In this document: positions 1-11,209 of the stretch, piece after piece | Numbering within the stretch: the stretch's first letter is position 1 | Layout: each line of letters opens with the position of its first letter | Source: Leptasterias polaris | Taxonomy: Eukaryota; Echinodermata; Asteroidea; Forcipulatida; Asteriidae | Direction of reading: 5' to 3' | NCBI GenBank assembly: GCA_037783415.1 | Contig: JAZGTN010000009.1 | Coordinates: 2,666,001-2,730,000, forward strand | DNA length: 64,000 bases | Program-made: the position numbers and the translations under genes | Notes under the pieces: model-generated | What the model was told of the DNA's origin: nothing | Databases searched by the model: none | What the model saw: the letters and a program-made list of their open reading frames with translations, nothing else

Positions 1-48
1 TAAGTATGCATGCCACAAACTAGAAGCCAGAGGGCTCGTGGTGAGTGC

Positions 49-250
49 CTAGCGGACAGAAAACCCTAGCCGGGGGACACAGAGTCCCCTTAGGGATTCT
101 GTCCCCCCAGGACCGTTGTGCGGGGGGAAATGAGAGGGGGACAAATTCCCCTAGCGGACAGAAAACCCTAGCCGGGGGACACATTCCCCTAGGGGATTTT
201 GTCCCCCCCCCCCCCCCCCCCCGACCGTTGTGCGGGGGACAGAATTCCCT
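49..250. repeat. GC-rich two-copy minisatellite at left edge
   Basis: Two copies of a unit of about 102 bp begin with ctagcggacagaaaaccc at 49 and 151. Each carries runs of G or C, including a C tract of about 20 at 201-222, and the motif gaccgttgtgcggggg. It has no coding signal. A further polyC run lies at 651-663, and an imperfect direct duplication of ttagagatgtttcgtt lies at 745-782. Confidence 0.7.
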
Positions 251-802
251 GCGACACCGGCAACAATCATTGCACGCTGTTTTTGAAACAATGCGATAAA
301 AAACTAACCTGGCAATACATGTAAACTATGGTTGTTGTGCTGCAACCAAAGTATGCTACTCAATGTATAACCCGGATCAGAAACTGGCTTTAATGATCTC
401 GCAAATATCTTCATCATTAGAGTTCAGTTTCCGTGGAGAAACCAAATGAGTGTCTCTATAAATGTATTCCGAATCAGAAACCATCTTATAATGTATCCCT
501 GAAAAGCTACTCATTATCGGGATTATATATATTTAATAATTATAAAGTATGGCTAGGATGTTCTGATAGAAAGATTTCTCTTAGACCAATGGATTTACCT
601 AGTCTACTTCCACTTGCTATCTACCCCATTTGTGAACCATCCGAAGTGCCCCCCCCCCCCCCCACCTCCCCTATGCGAAGATGCTCAGTTCCGCGTTCAG
701 TTCCAAAGCAGCCTGTAATCAACAACCAATGATCTTGACAATATTAGAGATGTTTCGTTAGAGATATTAGAGATGTTTCGTTTTGGTTATCCATAATTAT
801 AG

Positions 803-880
803 GAAAGCAACCATTTCGCTGAAGGACGTAGATGGCGCTCTCGTCAGTGTTTCTTCGGCAATGCCTGCAAACACATCAAG
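803..880 (+). CDS. Possible upstream exon of the PDE9A-like gene (tentative)
   Basis: An AG acceptor at 801-802 and a GTAAGC donor at 881 bound 78 nt that are open in phase 0, compatible with the next candidate exon at 1441. The 26 encoded residues (beginning ESNHFAEGRRWR) do not resemble the known N-terminus of PDE9A. An alternative reading from the ATG at 832 gives MALSSVFLRQCL but ends in a phase that meets a stop in the conserved exon at 3129. It may be an untranslated or lineage-specific first exon, or not an exon at all. Confidence 0.25.
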
Positions 881-1440
881 GTAAGCGATGCACGCGGGCT
901 TCTGTTGAGAATGGGGTAATCAAGTTTGGTTTTGTTTGGTTTTGTTGATACTGTGATCTTAAGCGTGGAAGTAACCACAAGAGTTACACTAATGCAGCAA
1001 GGCTCCACTTAATACTGGCTCCCAGCAAGCTCAAATGTTTTATTGGCGGGAACCTCAGAACTTAGCACAGGCTGTCAACAAGACATTATGTAAGCCTGCT
1101 ACAAAGAACAGACGGCCCCACTTTATCAGAGGGTTGGCCTAGGGTAGGTCTGTACATGGTCTGTATGCTTGTACAATTTGTGCACGAAGATGAGTAAATA
1201 TTTGTCAGGCCTCCAATGTATAAAAATACATTACTCTGGGACCTGACCCCCTCTTTGATAAGTGGAATGGTCCAGTCTAGGATATCAAGGACTTTGACTC
1301 CCCCAAGGCAATGCACTTTGGAGAAAACAGTGAATTAAATAAAATGTGCCATGACTTACTGGTAGTATTACCGGCGCTCAGTTTAAGGGTTTTAAATATT
1401 GTTTAAAAGTCTTATTAGATGATATGTTTTCTTCCCCCAG

Positions 1441-4400
1441 GACTCCGTACAGAGTACTCGCAACGGAAGCACAGGAGGTACCACAAGGTAAAAAGTGGGG
1501 CTGAAAATTAAAGTAAATAATACTTTTTATAACAATCGATGAGAATGACTAAATTCATCAAAATGTCAGTTGAAATCAAGTCTCAATATAAATGTGTTTC
1601 CTTTTTGTGTCAAATGTCAAGAGGACGCCATGTTGTATGGAGTCTTTACGCAAGTTGCAGAACATTTCAATAAGTGAGTAAAATAGCACAAGTAATCGAA
1701 AGGCTCGGTAACTGCACTGATCCGGATTCTGGCTGCCACGGGCTCTGACTCCATTTCTGGGTTGGGCTGACACGGAAAATAATTTAAACAGTGGGATTTT
1801 TGGTCGGATTCTTCGTCAGTTTGACCCATTTATGTGTAATTTTGATACAGTTTTGGGGTCATTCTGACCCGAAAATGGGTCAGGACCCACGGGACCCGGA
1901 TCTGGATCAATTCTGACCTGGAAGTTTTTTGAGTGTGTGTAAATGATACTTTGGGAAATGCAAGGGAGCAAGCAGACTTACCGGGTTTACAAAAAAGTTC
2001 TCAGAAAGGTGTGCAAGGTCAGAACATACGTCACGTTTAATTGACTCTTACCTGATATGTCTGCTGCCACCTAGCGTTCAAGAGTATCACAATAACTACA
2101 GAAATTTAGACCCTGCATTAGTAAAGATTGAATTGCTCTCTCTTCCAACAGAAAACAGTCCACCAAACAGCTCCATAAAGATTCCTGGGCCAGATTCAAC
2201 AAAAGTCCATATCGAAGACCAAATACACCATTCGCATATAGGTCAACCAATTGAACATATTTCGTGCACGTGTGTATGTGCGCTGTACACACAATTTCAT
2301 GAGACAATCAAGGGATTTTCCTTTATCTCAGTGATGGTTCTGTTTGGGATGTGACGTCATATTTATGCAAGCGGTCAATGAACTTTAACAATCATTTCAC
2401 GATTGTAATACTGTGTAACATATGCCCCTCGGCGTCAATACCCCAATGACCAACCCTAATGGATCCATCTTTCAAGAAAACGCACTCCTCGGTTGCCTAG
2501 TAAATTGATGACGTCATAAACGTAATCACCTTCGACTGTATGGTTTCACCGTTTTCAGAAGAAGAGCAATACATCTACCCGTTCTGTTGCATTTCGAGCT
2601 GGAAAAAAATTACACAGCAGAACAAACAACCGAACTCAATAATTCCCGTAGAAGAACGGATATTATTAAAATCACATTTATTTCCATACTGTCGAAAACA
2701 CAGCATTACAGAATGCATATACAATGTAATAGCAAACAGAGTAGTTTAAGGTTTATACAATAAAAGAAAAGGAACAGTATGGAGGCCGATTTGAGCCGAG
2801 GCTTGTGATAATCAGCCTGTGGACAGACAGAGACAAGATAAACGGACAGAGGACGTACGAATAGGAACAAACAACTTACAGACAACAACAACGCTTAATT
2901 AACTAAAATGAAAATATGATGTTTAAAATATGAAAAAGAACAAGTGACGATACACCTGGCAAAGCAGTCAATAACTAATAATGGCTCATTTTATTGGACG
3001 CGATTTGACGTCTGGAAAAGTACATTTGCTGTAATATAATGACAACTTAAATTGACTTCAACATCCAAGTTGCTTTGCTTCATCTTAATTGTTCCCCCCC
3101 CCCCCCACTTTCTCTCTCTATCTCAAAGAGCTCTCGGGGTCAATGAACTTAAAGAGGAGCTGTCTTCAAGAATTGCCATCATGGAGAAGAAAAAAGAAAG
3201 TGAGTAGAAATTAATAAATAGAAAATAAAAAATGTATTGAACAGTGACCATAGGAATTTAAAAAATTAATGACAAAGCCTGGCGTGACAATCAGGCAAAG
3301 CCTGACAAAGCCTGGTGACAAAGCCTTCGCAGTTGCTGCACCCCGCTTGTGGAACACGCTACCAGCAAGTCTAAGAGAAGCGGCGTCGTTGGCTGTGTTC
3401 AAACGCCTCCTCAAGACATTTCTGTTCCCAGAACCATCCTAATTTGCTTCTGGTTTTGTTTAGTTTCTGGCTTCTTGTTGGTTCGTTTTGTGTATTGAAT
3501 TTGTTCTTTTGTTTCACTACCTTTGTTAGGCGCTCTGTTCTTTGTATAGCGCCATATAATGCTTTGTATTATTATTATTATTATTATTATTAAAGGGCCT
3601 ATGCAATGCATTTTTTTATTAGTTAAAGTCATAAAGTGATCCTACCTGAACAAATATTTACCCATTAAACCTTTGGTTTCACCGCGTTTATGCCATTAAA
3701 AAAATAAAAACATATTTTAGGGGTGCCCAGCACGCCCCGCCCATTCCCTCATTATCATAAGAATGTGTGACGTAGACTAGGGAGATCGGCTCACTTCCTG
3801 GTTCTACGTGTTGTGCGTCACACGCATACTGTACCGTGTGAAGTTTCTAAAAGTTTCTTCAGTTTGTCGCTGCTTCATCAAAAAAATAGGGCATTTATTC
3901 AGAATGCCACCGACCTGTGTTGTTGCTGGTTGCAGCAACACCACTAAGGATGGTTTCAGTCTCCATCGTTTTCCCTCTGACCCAAAATTTCGAAGAATTT
4001 GGACGGCGAAAGTCAAGCTGACTCGGGCAAAGTGGTCAGGGCCAACCGAGCACTCGGTCATCTGTTCCGTGCATTTTGAGACATCGTCGTCGCCTCTCTC
4101 TGGCTCGTACATGTATGGCCGAACCCCTAGCTCCTCATTTCTTTCATAATCACTGTCAGCCTCACTACTTAAATCCGAAGAATTAGTCCCCGAAAATTCT
4201 TCATCTACTGCTGAAAATGATGAAGATTCGGCCATGTTCGTCTTTTTATATCACGTCCGTCGTAGTGATTGTTAATGTACAATGCGTTGTGTGTACTGTA
4301 GGAATTTCCGCGATCCGTGTGTGCATGTACACGTAGCGCATCAGCTGCCACATTAGCATGGTACCCGCAACATATTCTTGGTACCAGACCATTCCGACTT

Positions 4401-7400
4401 GCTTATGAACTCTCCGCAGTCTACGTCACGAACAGCGCCCCCGCGCGGCGTAAAAAATAAGGAATTTAATTAATAAAAATAATTATTGCAAATTTTAAAC
4501 ATTTTACACTACTCACACAAATTTTTTATTTTTTAAATTGTATACAGAAAGTAAAAATAAACTACAAAAAATAAATTTCTAAATTGTGAAAAATAAGTAT
4601 TGCATAGGCCCTTTAATGTAATTGTCATTGCGTGCTTTGAGACGCCTGTCCATTGTTATAATGAAGCACCTCTTTTGGAGGGTTTAATACCCGAATGGAC
4701 ATCTTAATCGCCAATCTAATCTTTGTACAATACGTTATTATTGCAAAACCACCGTGCTAGCATCACGCCAAGGCAAGTTTGTGTATGAATGAATCAAGTG
4801 CCCCCAGCGGCGGTGTATATGATTCAATCACAAGTATTAAACGTCTTGCATCAAGACTAAATCACCTGGCTGGTAGCCTCAACCCTCTATCTAGACATCT
4901 CTTCCAATGTTATTTCCGACGTCTGTTTGTTGTTTTTCCGCAGTGGAAGGCCTCAAGGCAATCGAGATTGAGAAATGCAAAGTGGAAATACGTAATATCA
5001 AGGACGAACTGCTGAGTGCCAAGAGGTAAACATATTAGTCTAATACGTAAAAATACTTCATTCCTTACTGTCTGATTAATGAACTTTTGCCGCCAGCAAT
5101 TTTTTTCTGACAATTATTTTGGTCGTATTTGTCCTTCACTTATAATTTAATAAAAATTTTAATTCCCGTTTTTATGAACTCGAGGCTTGACTTATTAGGT
5201 GTGTGCGCCTTCACAGCATCGGTCTTTTGCATTTGTAATCATTAAATACTTTTTTGTGTAGTGTGGAAGTAAATGTAATGTTGAATTTGAAAAACAAATC
5301 AGTTTTCACTTTTTCATAACTGTGCACAAAATGTTGTAAGCCCAGAAACTTGATAGTTAAGCAGAAACCAGTTACCAACCAAAAATAATTGTGAGGATAC
5401 ATCGTGTTTCTGAAACTTTCCTTGTTGTTTTCTGATAGTTATTTTAAACATGCTATCCGTCAAGCTATTTCAATTTGTTTCATTTAATTTATAAAACAGT
5501 CAGACTAAATTGTTGGAATCTGATAAGTGACATATTCCTGAAAGGGGGAGGGACTATCGCCATGATCATAGCAGGCCTGTAGCTAGAATCATGAACTCTC
5601 GTCCAGGTTTTAACTGCCAGCGCACGCGTGTGGGTGGGAGTTCATACATAATTCCATCAGCCACAGTCCTGCTGTGATCATGACGACAGCCCACCTTTAA
5701 AATAATCGACCTTATGCATTGACGTCACCAAGCCGCCATCTTAGAGGTAAACTGATGATGAAACAATGGAAACGCGCTGATTTGTACGCGCGGCGCACAA
5801 GACTGGCCAATGAGCATCTTCCTTTTGACCTCTAGGTGAGGGCGCCCTACTCAAATGACGTCATATGCATAAGGTCTATTGTCAGTACGGAATTTCCTGA
5901 TTCTGAAATTGTATAGCAAGTTTCCATTCATAAGACATAATTTACGCAGCCGCTCGCGGACTTTTCTGCTATCGTACTGCTGATTGTTTGCTTACGGTAT
6001 GCCTAATTATGGTAATGAAGGATGGGTCCTCGATCGTATGGATCAAGATTCACTGTCACTTTCACCCAAGGTCCATAACAATTAATTCGAAAAGTGCATT
6101 TCATTATTATTATTTTTTACCTGATTATTTTAACTTGATAATTATTGTTTGCAGCAGGCACTCTATGTTTTGTAAATGTGCCATCCCGGAGGGAGATGAG
6201 AAGAAGATAGTGGCCAGACGTGACGTACCCAAATATCACAAGGTAGCCTTTTTAATAAAATGATATTATCAACTTACATATACCTATGATTTGTTAATGA
6301 ATTATTATTAATTAATTAATTTATTAATTTATGAATTTATTTTTTACTCTGCTGTAAATGAAGGATTTGTTTACCATTCCGTTTGTTCTTGATATTTTGC
6401 ATGTGCACTTTTACCCAAGCGGTGATACCCGTAATTGTTCATATTATTATAATAATTAAACTTCATTGGCTAGTTATTGTTGTTCTTCCTCTTCTTCGTC
6501 TGGTTGCAGTACACTCTGTCACAGGAAACAATCGAGTATTTGAAGAAGCCAGCCTTTGATATCTGGCACTGGGAATCGAATGAGGTATTAACATTTTATA
6601 CTCATCAATAGTAAGACTTTTTACAATTTTTTATATAAACAAGCTTTTAGTGATTAAACTAATACAAAATCATAGATCAGTGCTTCACTATATAAAATGT
6701 GTTTTTAAAAAATTATCCGAAATAATAACGACATCTTCCTTTGGAACTCAGCCAAGAATGACTTCTCAGTGCCACAAGATTGTTGTCCTTGTATTGACCC
6801 CTTAAATAAGTCCAAACTCAGAAAACGTTCGTGTCATCGACTTAATATTTTGACTTGTACTCGAACTTGGACTAAAAACTGAGGTAGACTTGGGCTCATG
6901 AACTTGCCGTTGATGGGGTGTCTTTGACAATGACACTACATATTGTATCGTGTATAGACGCTTTATTACACTTATATTGCAACACTTTATATTATACAGT
7001 TAGATGCGGATGAGTATAAAAATAATTATATCATAATATAGTGCCAGGCCACTGAGGTATTAATATATGTTTCTTGTAATTAAGTGGGTACGACACTATA
7101 CAGTCAAGTGGTTTTGAGTCGATTTAATGTTGTCTCCAAATTATCAACTCTTCCTTGAATTGACAGATGTTATGTCTTCTGGAACACATGTACCATGAGC
7201 TGGGTTTGGTTGAAGAGTTTAGTATCGACACACTGGTGCTCAAACGATTCCTGGTAAGTTTTCTTTATACGTCATAGCACTGAAAATAATTAAGTTTGAA
7301 TTGAGAGTCCTTGCATTGGCTTCAAAACCAAATACATGAAATGAAAGAGTAAATGTATTTACCTATCACAGTAGGCTTATAATTATGACCATCCCAACGT

Positions 7401-10400
7401 GTCTTTGTTGTTTATCTCTGACGTCATTTCATTGTTTTAAATTTCCAGCTGTGTGTCCAAGAAAACTACCGTCGGAACCCTTTCCATAACTTCCGCCATT
7501 GTTTCTGCGTGACTCAAATGATGTACGGAATGATCCATCTGTGTGACCTGGGTTCAATACTGTCCCGGATGGAGCTCGGAATCCTCCTGACGGCCGCGTT
7601 GTGTCATGACCTCGACCATCCGGGATATAACAACACGTACGAATACTTATGTCTAAAGTGTATCTCATTGTGAAAGTTGTTTGTGTGCACTAACTTCAGT
7701 GATTCCGAGGGCGGGAAACAAAGCGCATGTTGAAAATACTCCAAACGCTCAAGATGAACAATATTGACACCTTGCACGAAGCGCAAACCGAAATCTCTTT
7801 ATAACGACTATCACTTCTTTATAAATCCCCGAAACGGCACCTGTAGCCATTCGAGTACTCTTTTCTGTATTGAAACGATTTGTACTCGATCATTAATTGT
7901 GATTTAACGGCTTTATCGTCTATACCATAGGTACCAAATAAATGCCCGTACCGACTTGGCCATTCGATACAACGACATCTCCCCTCTGGAGAACCACCAC
8001 TGTGCTGTGGCCTTCAAGATCATCAGCAATCCAGAGTGTAACATCTTTGGCAACGTAGACCAAGACAAGTTCAAGACTATCCGACAGGTAACGAAGAAAC
8101 TGTGATTATAGTATTGTTCCAACGAACGGGTTAACCTTTTATTCTGTTTAGCAAATTTGATTTGTACTTGGCTTATGGTTTTGTGCAATTGAAACCCATG
8201 ACATCTGATAAAACAATTACCTATTTATTAACCTTTGAACTATGACGTCATCCTCACAGGGCGTCATCATGTTGATCCTGGCAACTGACATGGCACGTCA
8301 TAGCGAGATTCTCGATCAGTTCAAGAAATACGTCAAGAGTGGCTTTGACATCGCCAACGAAGAGCAACTCAACTACGTCAGTATTTATCTCCATCGTCGG
8401 TTTACTTTTATGCAACTTGTCTTTTAATTGCATTGTTACTGGATTGGTTGGAAGTTATGTTTTATTATGAGAACTGAGAACTTAATTAGTGTAACTGAAA
8501 ACGAAATAGATTTATGGACCCCTTGCACAACGCGAAACGTTCTCCGCACAATGCGCGTCTACCATTTCCACAATTTGGGTAGTCAACTCCTTTGTGTCAA
8601 CCTCGTTCCCAGGGCTGATTGATCACGCCGCGCCTTTGTTTCACAGCACACCTTGCTGACATCCCTACCAGGGAATAGTGACGAAGGGGTATAGATACGT
8701 TGCCCTGCCCATGGTAGTGAAGCTGCCTTTGCGTGGTTTTTACACCCAAAATGGGGGACAGGATAGGCGCGTGTAAGTTTGCTGTGCGTCATGAAATGTA
8801 ATGTATTCACATTTTTATCTCCGTTTGAATCTTTGTTGATACAGTTAAAGATGCTGCTCATCAAATGCTGCGATATCTCAAATGAAGTTCGCCCGATTGA
8901 AGTATCGGAACCATGGGTCGACTGCTTACTGGAAGAGTACTTCATGCAGGTAGAATATGAATAGATATTTCCTGTGAAGGTCTGGATCCCATTTCATAGA
9001 GCTGCTAGGTAGAAAATGATGCTGTGAAAAAAAATCTGCAAAGCAAAAGTAAAGTGGGATACCAGTTACAGATTGTACAATCATGTGACATGACACATGT
9101 GACTTGATACAGTAACGTGATATTCTGCTGGCCTGGTAATCTTTTTCTGGTGAGCATAATTTTGTAGATTGTGCTGAGCTACTTTTTAGTGTGCTTACAA
9201 CAGCTCTATGAAATTGAGCTCAGATACCGTCAGGGTCCATTGCTTTATACTGCCTCTTAGTCAGCAGACATTTTGTTCACCAGTTTTCTGCTGGGCAAAA
9301 ATTAGCTGGAAACGAGACGGTATGCGTGATGTGGTGTTTTGGCTGGTAACCTTATTGTGATATTAAGCAAGTGAAGTGTTTCGTGCTCAGCTACTTTTTG
9401 TGTTGAAGCAGCTCTACAAAAGTGGGCGCTGGTTGGTGTGGCCTATCAAAGAGGCCGGGACGAGAAGTGCGCGTTGGCGCCATCTATGCAACGACCGCTC
9501 TTAGTTGGGTGTCTCTATTGTTTCATCGTTACATCTATACGATGGCAACGATGTTACATCAATGCATATTGATTTTTTTAATGTCCATGACAAATTCTCT
9601 GTCTGCTCTTTCTTCTGCAAAGTATCGTAGTACACAGTATAGGACCAATGGCTAAACGTCCCATCCGAATAACACATCAATTACCAAAAGTGTTCTACTG
9701 AAACAATTCTGCAAGAACCAAACGAACTGTTTGAAGACGCAAAAGAACGAGGGTTGTAGTTCGGCTTATGCGACCCGATATCTGGTATATTACTGGATGG
9801 GTTAAACTCTAATGTAGGCCTATTTATCTATTGCTCAATGCAAAAGCACCCAAATCGGCCAGGCAAGGATTCGAACCCACCTACTAAAGGTATATTGGAA
9901 AGTACAACTGTTATAATATAATATAATAATGGCTTCTTATATAGCGCTCAGGTCCGTCACTCAGTGACGCTCATGGCGCTTCAACATTATTACCCCTGGT
10001 CACTGGGCCATTTTATTTATTTCCTTAAACCATCTCAGCTCCCTTGGTTGTATATAGCCTGTGCAACAAATATGTAGCGCACCAAGCTAAATCAATCACA
10101 AGAACCATCTCCGCCCTCACAGGTACCCATTTACCCCTGGGTGATGAGAAGCAATTATAGTTAAGTGTCTTGTGATCAGGGACACAAGTGTCACGACCGG
10201 GACTCGAACCCACACTCTGCTGATCAGAAACACCAGAGCTTGGATCCGGTTCTACTACTAAGTTGTTCTCTATATGCGTCTTGACATCTTTAATCTCTTT
10301 TCCTTCTTCCCTTGACTCCTCTCTAACATCATCAGAGTGACCGGGAAAAGATGGAGGGTCTCCCGGTAGCATCTTTCATGGACAGGGATAAGGTCACCAA

Positions 10401-11209
10401 GCCAACCTCTCAGATCGGTTTCATCAAATTCGTCTTGATCCCGCTGTTTGAGGTCGTAGCTTCGGTAAGCATCGCTATTCTTCGGTCACAAAGGCCAAGC
10501 GCCATGGTGCATGGCTTTAAAGACAAACATGCCGGGTACTGTCGTTTTCAAATGTGTGTGAAAAGCCCCCACACATATTATAATTAAGGTAATAATTAGA
10601 CCACCAATATGTTCAAATATTGTTCCCCAAATCTGATATACCGAGGAAGGGCAGAGCAAATGAACTGGCGGTTGAACTATGATTATGGTCACACCGTGGT
10701 TATTTTGGCATATGACACCCAGCACATTCAACAATCTTTTAACTAGGTTTTCGTCTCTTGAAATGGGTTTTCGTCTCTCATTTTGTCCTCTTTTTTGCTG
10801 AGCTATAGTCTCTTTAATCTTGCGTTCGTCTCTTTTAACTAGGTTTTCGGCTCTCATTTTGTCGTCTTTTTTAGCTGAGCTATCGTTTCTTTTAACCAGG
10901 TTGTTGTCTCTTTGTTGAACTATTAAGCTTTCGTCTCTTTTAACTAGGTTTTCGTGGCGTTGGATGCCACCATGCTTCAACCTCTGCGGGATGCATTGTA
11001 CCGGTATGAAGAACTCAAAATCGTGGATGACTCTGCTAGGGAAGAGGTAAGAATCGGCCAAGTAAATAATAATCAATAATCAATACTCAATGCAATCGAT
11101 AATGTACATGGTTATCTTTGTTGTCTTCATTTCCTTACAGAGGAAAAAGAATGAACACAATCAGCTTGCGGGATTAGATGCGACGAGCAGCAGCACTGCC
11201 GCAACCTGA
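1441..11209 (+). CDS. PDE9A: PDE9A-like high-affinity cGMP phosphodiesterase (5' end uncertain)
   Basis: PDE9-family enzymes hydrolyse cGMP to GMP and set basal cGMP levels. Exons read from splice sites, with matching phases throughout: 1441-1487 (tentative), 3129-3199, 4944-5025, 6155-6242, 6510-6584, 7167-7253, 7449-7636, 7931-8087, 8260-8376, 8845-8949, 10336-10464, 10948-11046 and 11141-11209 (TGA). This gives about 437 codons; human isoforms reach 593 residues. A coiled segment ([19 protein letters not shown]) precedes the catalytic domain. Family signatures are intact: HNFRHCFCV and [14 protein letters not shown] supply the histidine and aspartate metal ligands, [11 protein letters not shown] carries the second metal aspartate, and [12 protein letters not shown] carries the invariant substrate glutamine. 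The C-terminus is a charged tail ending SSSTAAT. No GAF, PAS or membrane domain is seen. The variable N-terminal exons of PDE9A were not recognised and may lie to the left. Confidence 0.95.
1488..3128. other. PDE9A-like intron, no confident feature
   Basis: This intron holds no recognised exon. Short open frames near 2133-2354 lack a usable donor and are probably chance. A polyC run lies just upstream of the acceptor at 3094-3106, next to a pyrimidine tract (tctctctctatctc). Confidence 0.5.
3290..3592 (+). mobile_element. 3' end of a non-LTR retrotransposon
   Basis: The + strand reads [20 protein letters not shown] and then [17 protein letters not shown] with a stop at about 3441, the typical C-terminus of CR1/L2-type reverse transcriptase ORFs. 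About 120 bp of 3' region follow (tgtatagcgccatataatgc) and end in an (ATT)n tail at 3568-3592, as in this class. Everything upstream of the last ~45 codons is missing. It lies in the PDE9A-like intron and its tail abuts the next transposon. Confidence 0.8.
3904..4149 (+). pseudogene. THAP zinc-finger fragment of transposon protein
   Basis: An ATG opens [20 protein letters not shown], followed by [13 protein letters not shown] and ICSVHFE. This matches the THAP C2CH DNA-binding domain: the C-x4-C pair is CVVAGC, the C-x2-H pair is CSVH, and the HRFP and tryptophan positions are in place. Homology stops right after HFE, before the AVPTF-type box that normally closes the domain; the remaining frame to 4149 looks random. 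In the family this domain binds the transposon ends. It is a truncated 5' exon, not a working gene. Confidence 0.85.
4085..4235 (-). pseudogene. Acidic transposon-associated ORF fragment (PYMYEP type)
   Basis: From an ATG at 4235 the minus strand reads [16 protein letters not shown], then an acidic serine-rich stretch, then GVRPYMYEP. Short acidic leaders ending in a P-Y-x-[FY]-E-P motif occur in transposon-linked proteins of marine invertebrates, which are often labelled P2X7-like; I recall this as a pattern and have not searched it. Homology ends at about 4090, where the frame becomes the antisense of the THAP segment. Together the two fragments look like the 5' ends of two convergent genes left after deletion of the middle. 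Confidence 0.55.
5705..5881. mobile_element. MITE family A, copy 1 (CRE-containing ends)
   Basis: This is about 177 bp with inverted ends gaccttatgcattgacgtca and tgacgtcatatgcataaggtc. Both ends contain TGACGTCA, the palindromic CREB/ATF core. The interior has an AAGATGG-type motif on the minus strand and GC-rich acgcgcggcgc. Copy 2 at 22731-22909 is the same sequence in the opposite orientation, and a degenerate copy 3 is at 15732-15880. Confidence 0.85.
7429..7448 (+). promoter_or_regulatory. Polypyrimidine and 3' splice site before the catalytic-core exon
   Basis: The tract tcattgttttaaatttccag precedes the exon at 7449, which encodes both HNFRH and CHDLDHPG. The matching donor after AAC AAC AC at 7637 is GTACGA, a weak match to the consensus. 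The frame resumes correctly at 7931, so the join is secure. Confidence 0.6.
8980..9430. repeat. Dispersed repeat of the 'cccaatttcata-aagctgctta' family
   Basis: This block contains catttcatagagctgct, ggataccagttacagattg, tggcctggtaatctttttctgg and gctctatgaaattgag, in two adjoining degenerate copies. The same ordered phrases recur at about 44770-44910, 45650-45790, 47320-47400, 58610-58800 and 60180-60390. The ends are roughly inverted (ttcatagagctgct versus agcagctctatgaaat), which suggests a MITE-like element. It lies in the large PDE9A-like intron before exon 10336. Confidence 0.7.
9908..10255 (-). mobile_element. tRNA-derived SINE, minus strand
   Basis: Read on the minus strand it has a tRNA-like head with the box-B sequence GGGTTCGAGTCCCGGTCGTG, a body, and a 3' end ending gcgctatataagaagcc with a TAAT-rich tail at 9908-9928. 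Its tail matches the + strand SINE at 49391, and its body matches copies at 30421 and 48106. A separate tRNA-like fragment (ggattcgaaccc) is at 9868-9880. Confidence 0.8.
10730..10947 (+). repeat. Repeated acceptor-like sequence upstream of PDE9A-like exon 12
   Basis: The phrase cttttaactaggttttcg occurs at about 10737, 10836 and 10936. The last copy is the real 3' splice site: AG at 10946-10947, with exon GTTTTCGTGGCG starting at 10948. The intervening DNA is a degenerate tcgtctctt-rich repeat. The antisense open frame with recurring NLVKRDE is a by-product of this repeat. Confidence 0.75.

Larger units (their letters stand above)
3594..4612. mobile_element. Kolobok-like DNA transposon, internally deleted
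   Basis: The element is 1019 bp. Its ends are inverted (AGGGCCTATGCAAT at the left, ATTGCATAGGCCCT at the right) and each is flanked by TTAA, at 3590-3593 and 4613-4616. TTAA target sites together with a THAP-domain protein are the known hallmarks of the Kolobok superfamily. It encodes two inward-facing partial ORFs, described separately. It sits in the intron between PDE9A-like exons at 3129 and 4944. The left TTAA is embedded in an ATT microsatellite, so the duplication is suggestive rather than proven. P elements also carry THAP domains but make 8 bp duplications, which are not seen here. Confidence 0.7.

Noticed and set aside
832..880. ATG-started exon MALSSVFLRQCL as PDE9A N-terminus
   Set aside because: Its ending phase, carried through 1441-1487, meets a stop in the conserved exon at 3129.
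10486..11076. 196-residue minus-strand frame with repeated NLVKRDE
   Set aside because: It is antisense to a PDE9A-like exon and arises from the tcgtctctt repeat; no homology is recognised.
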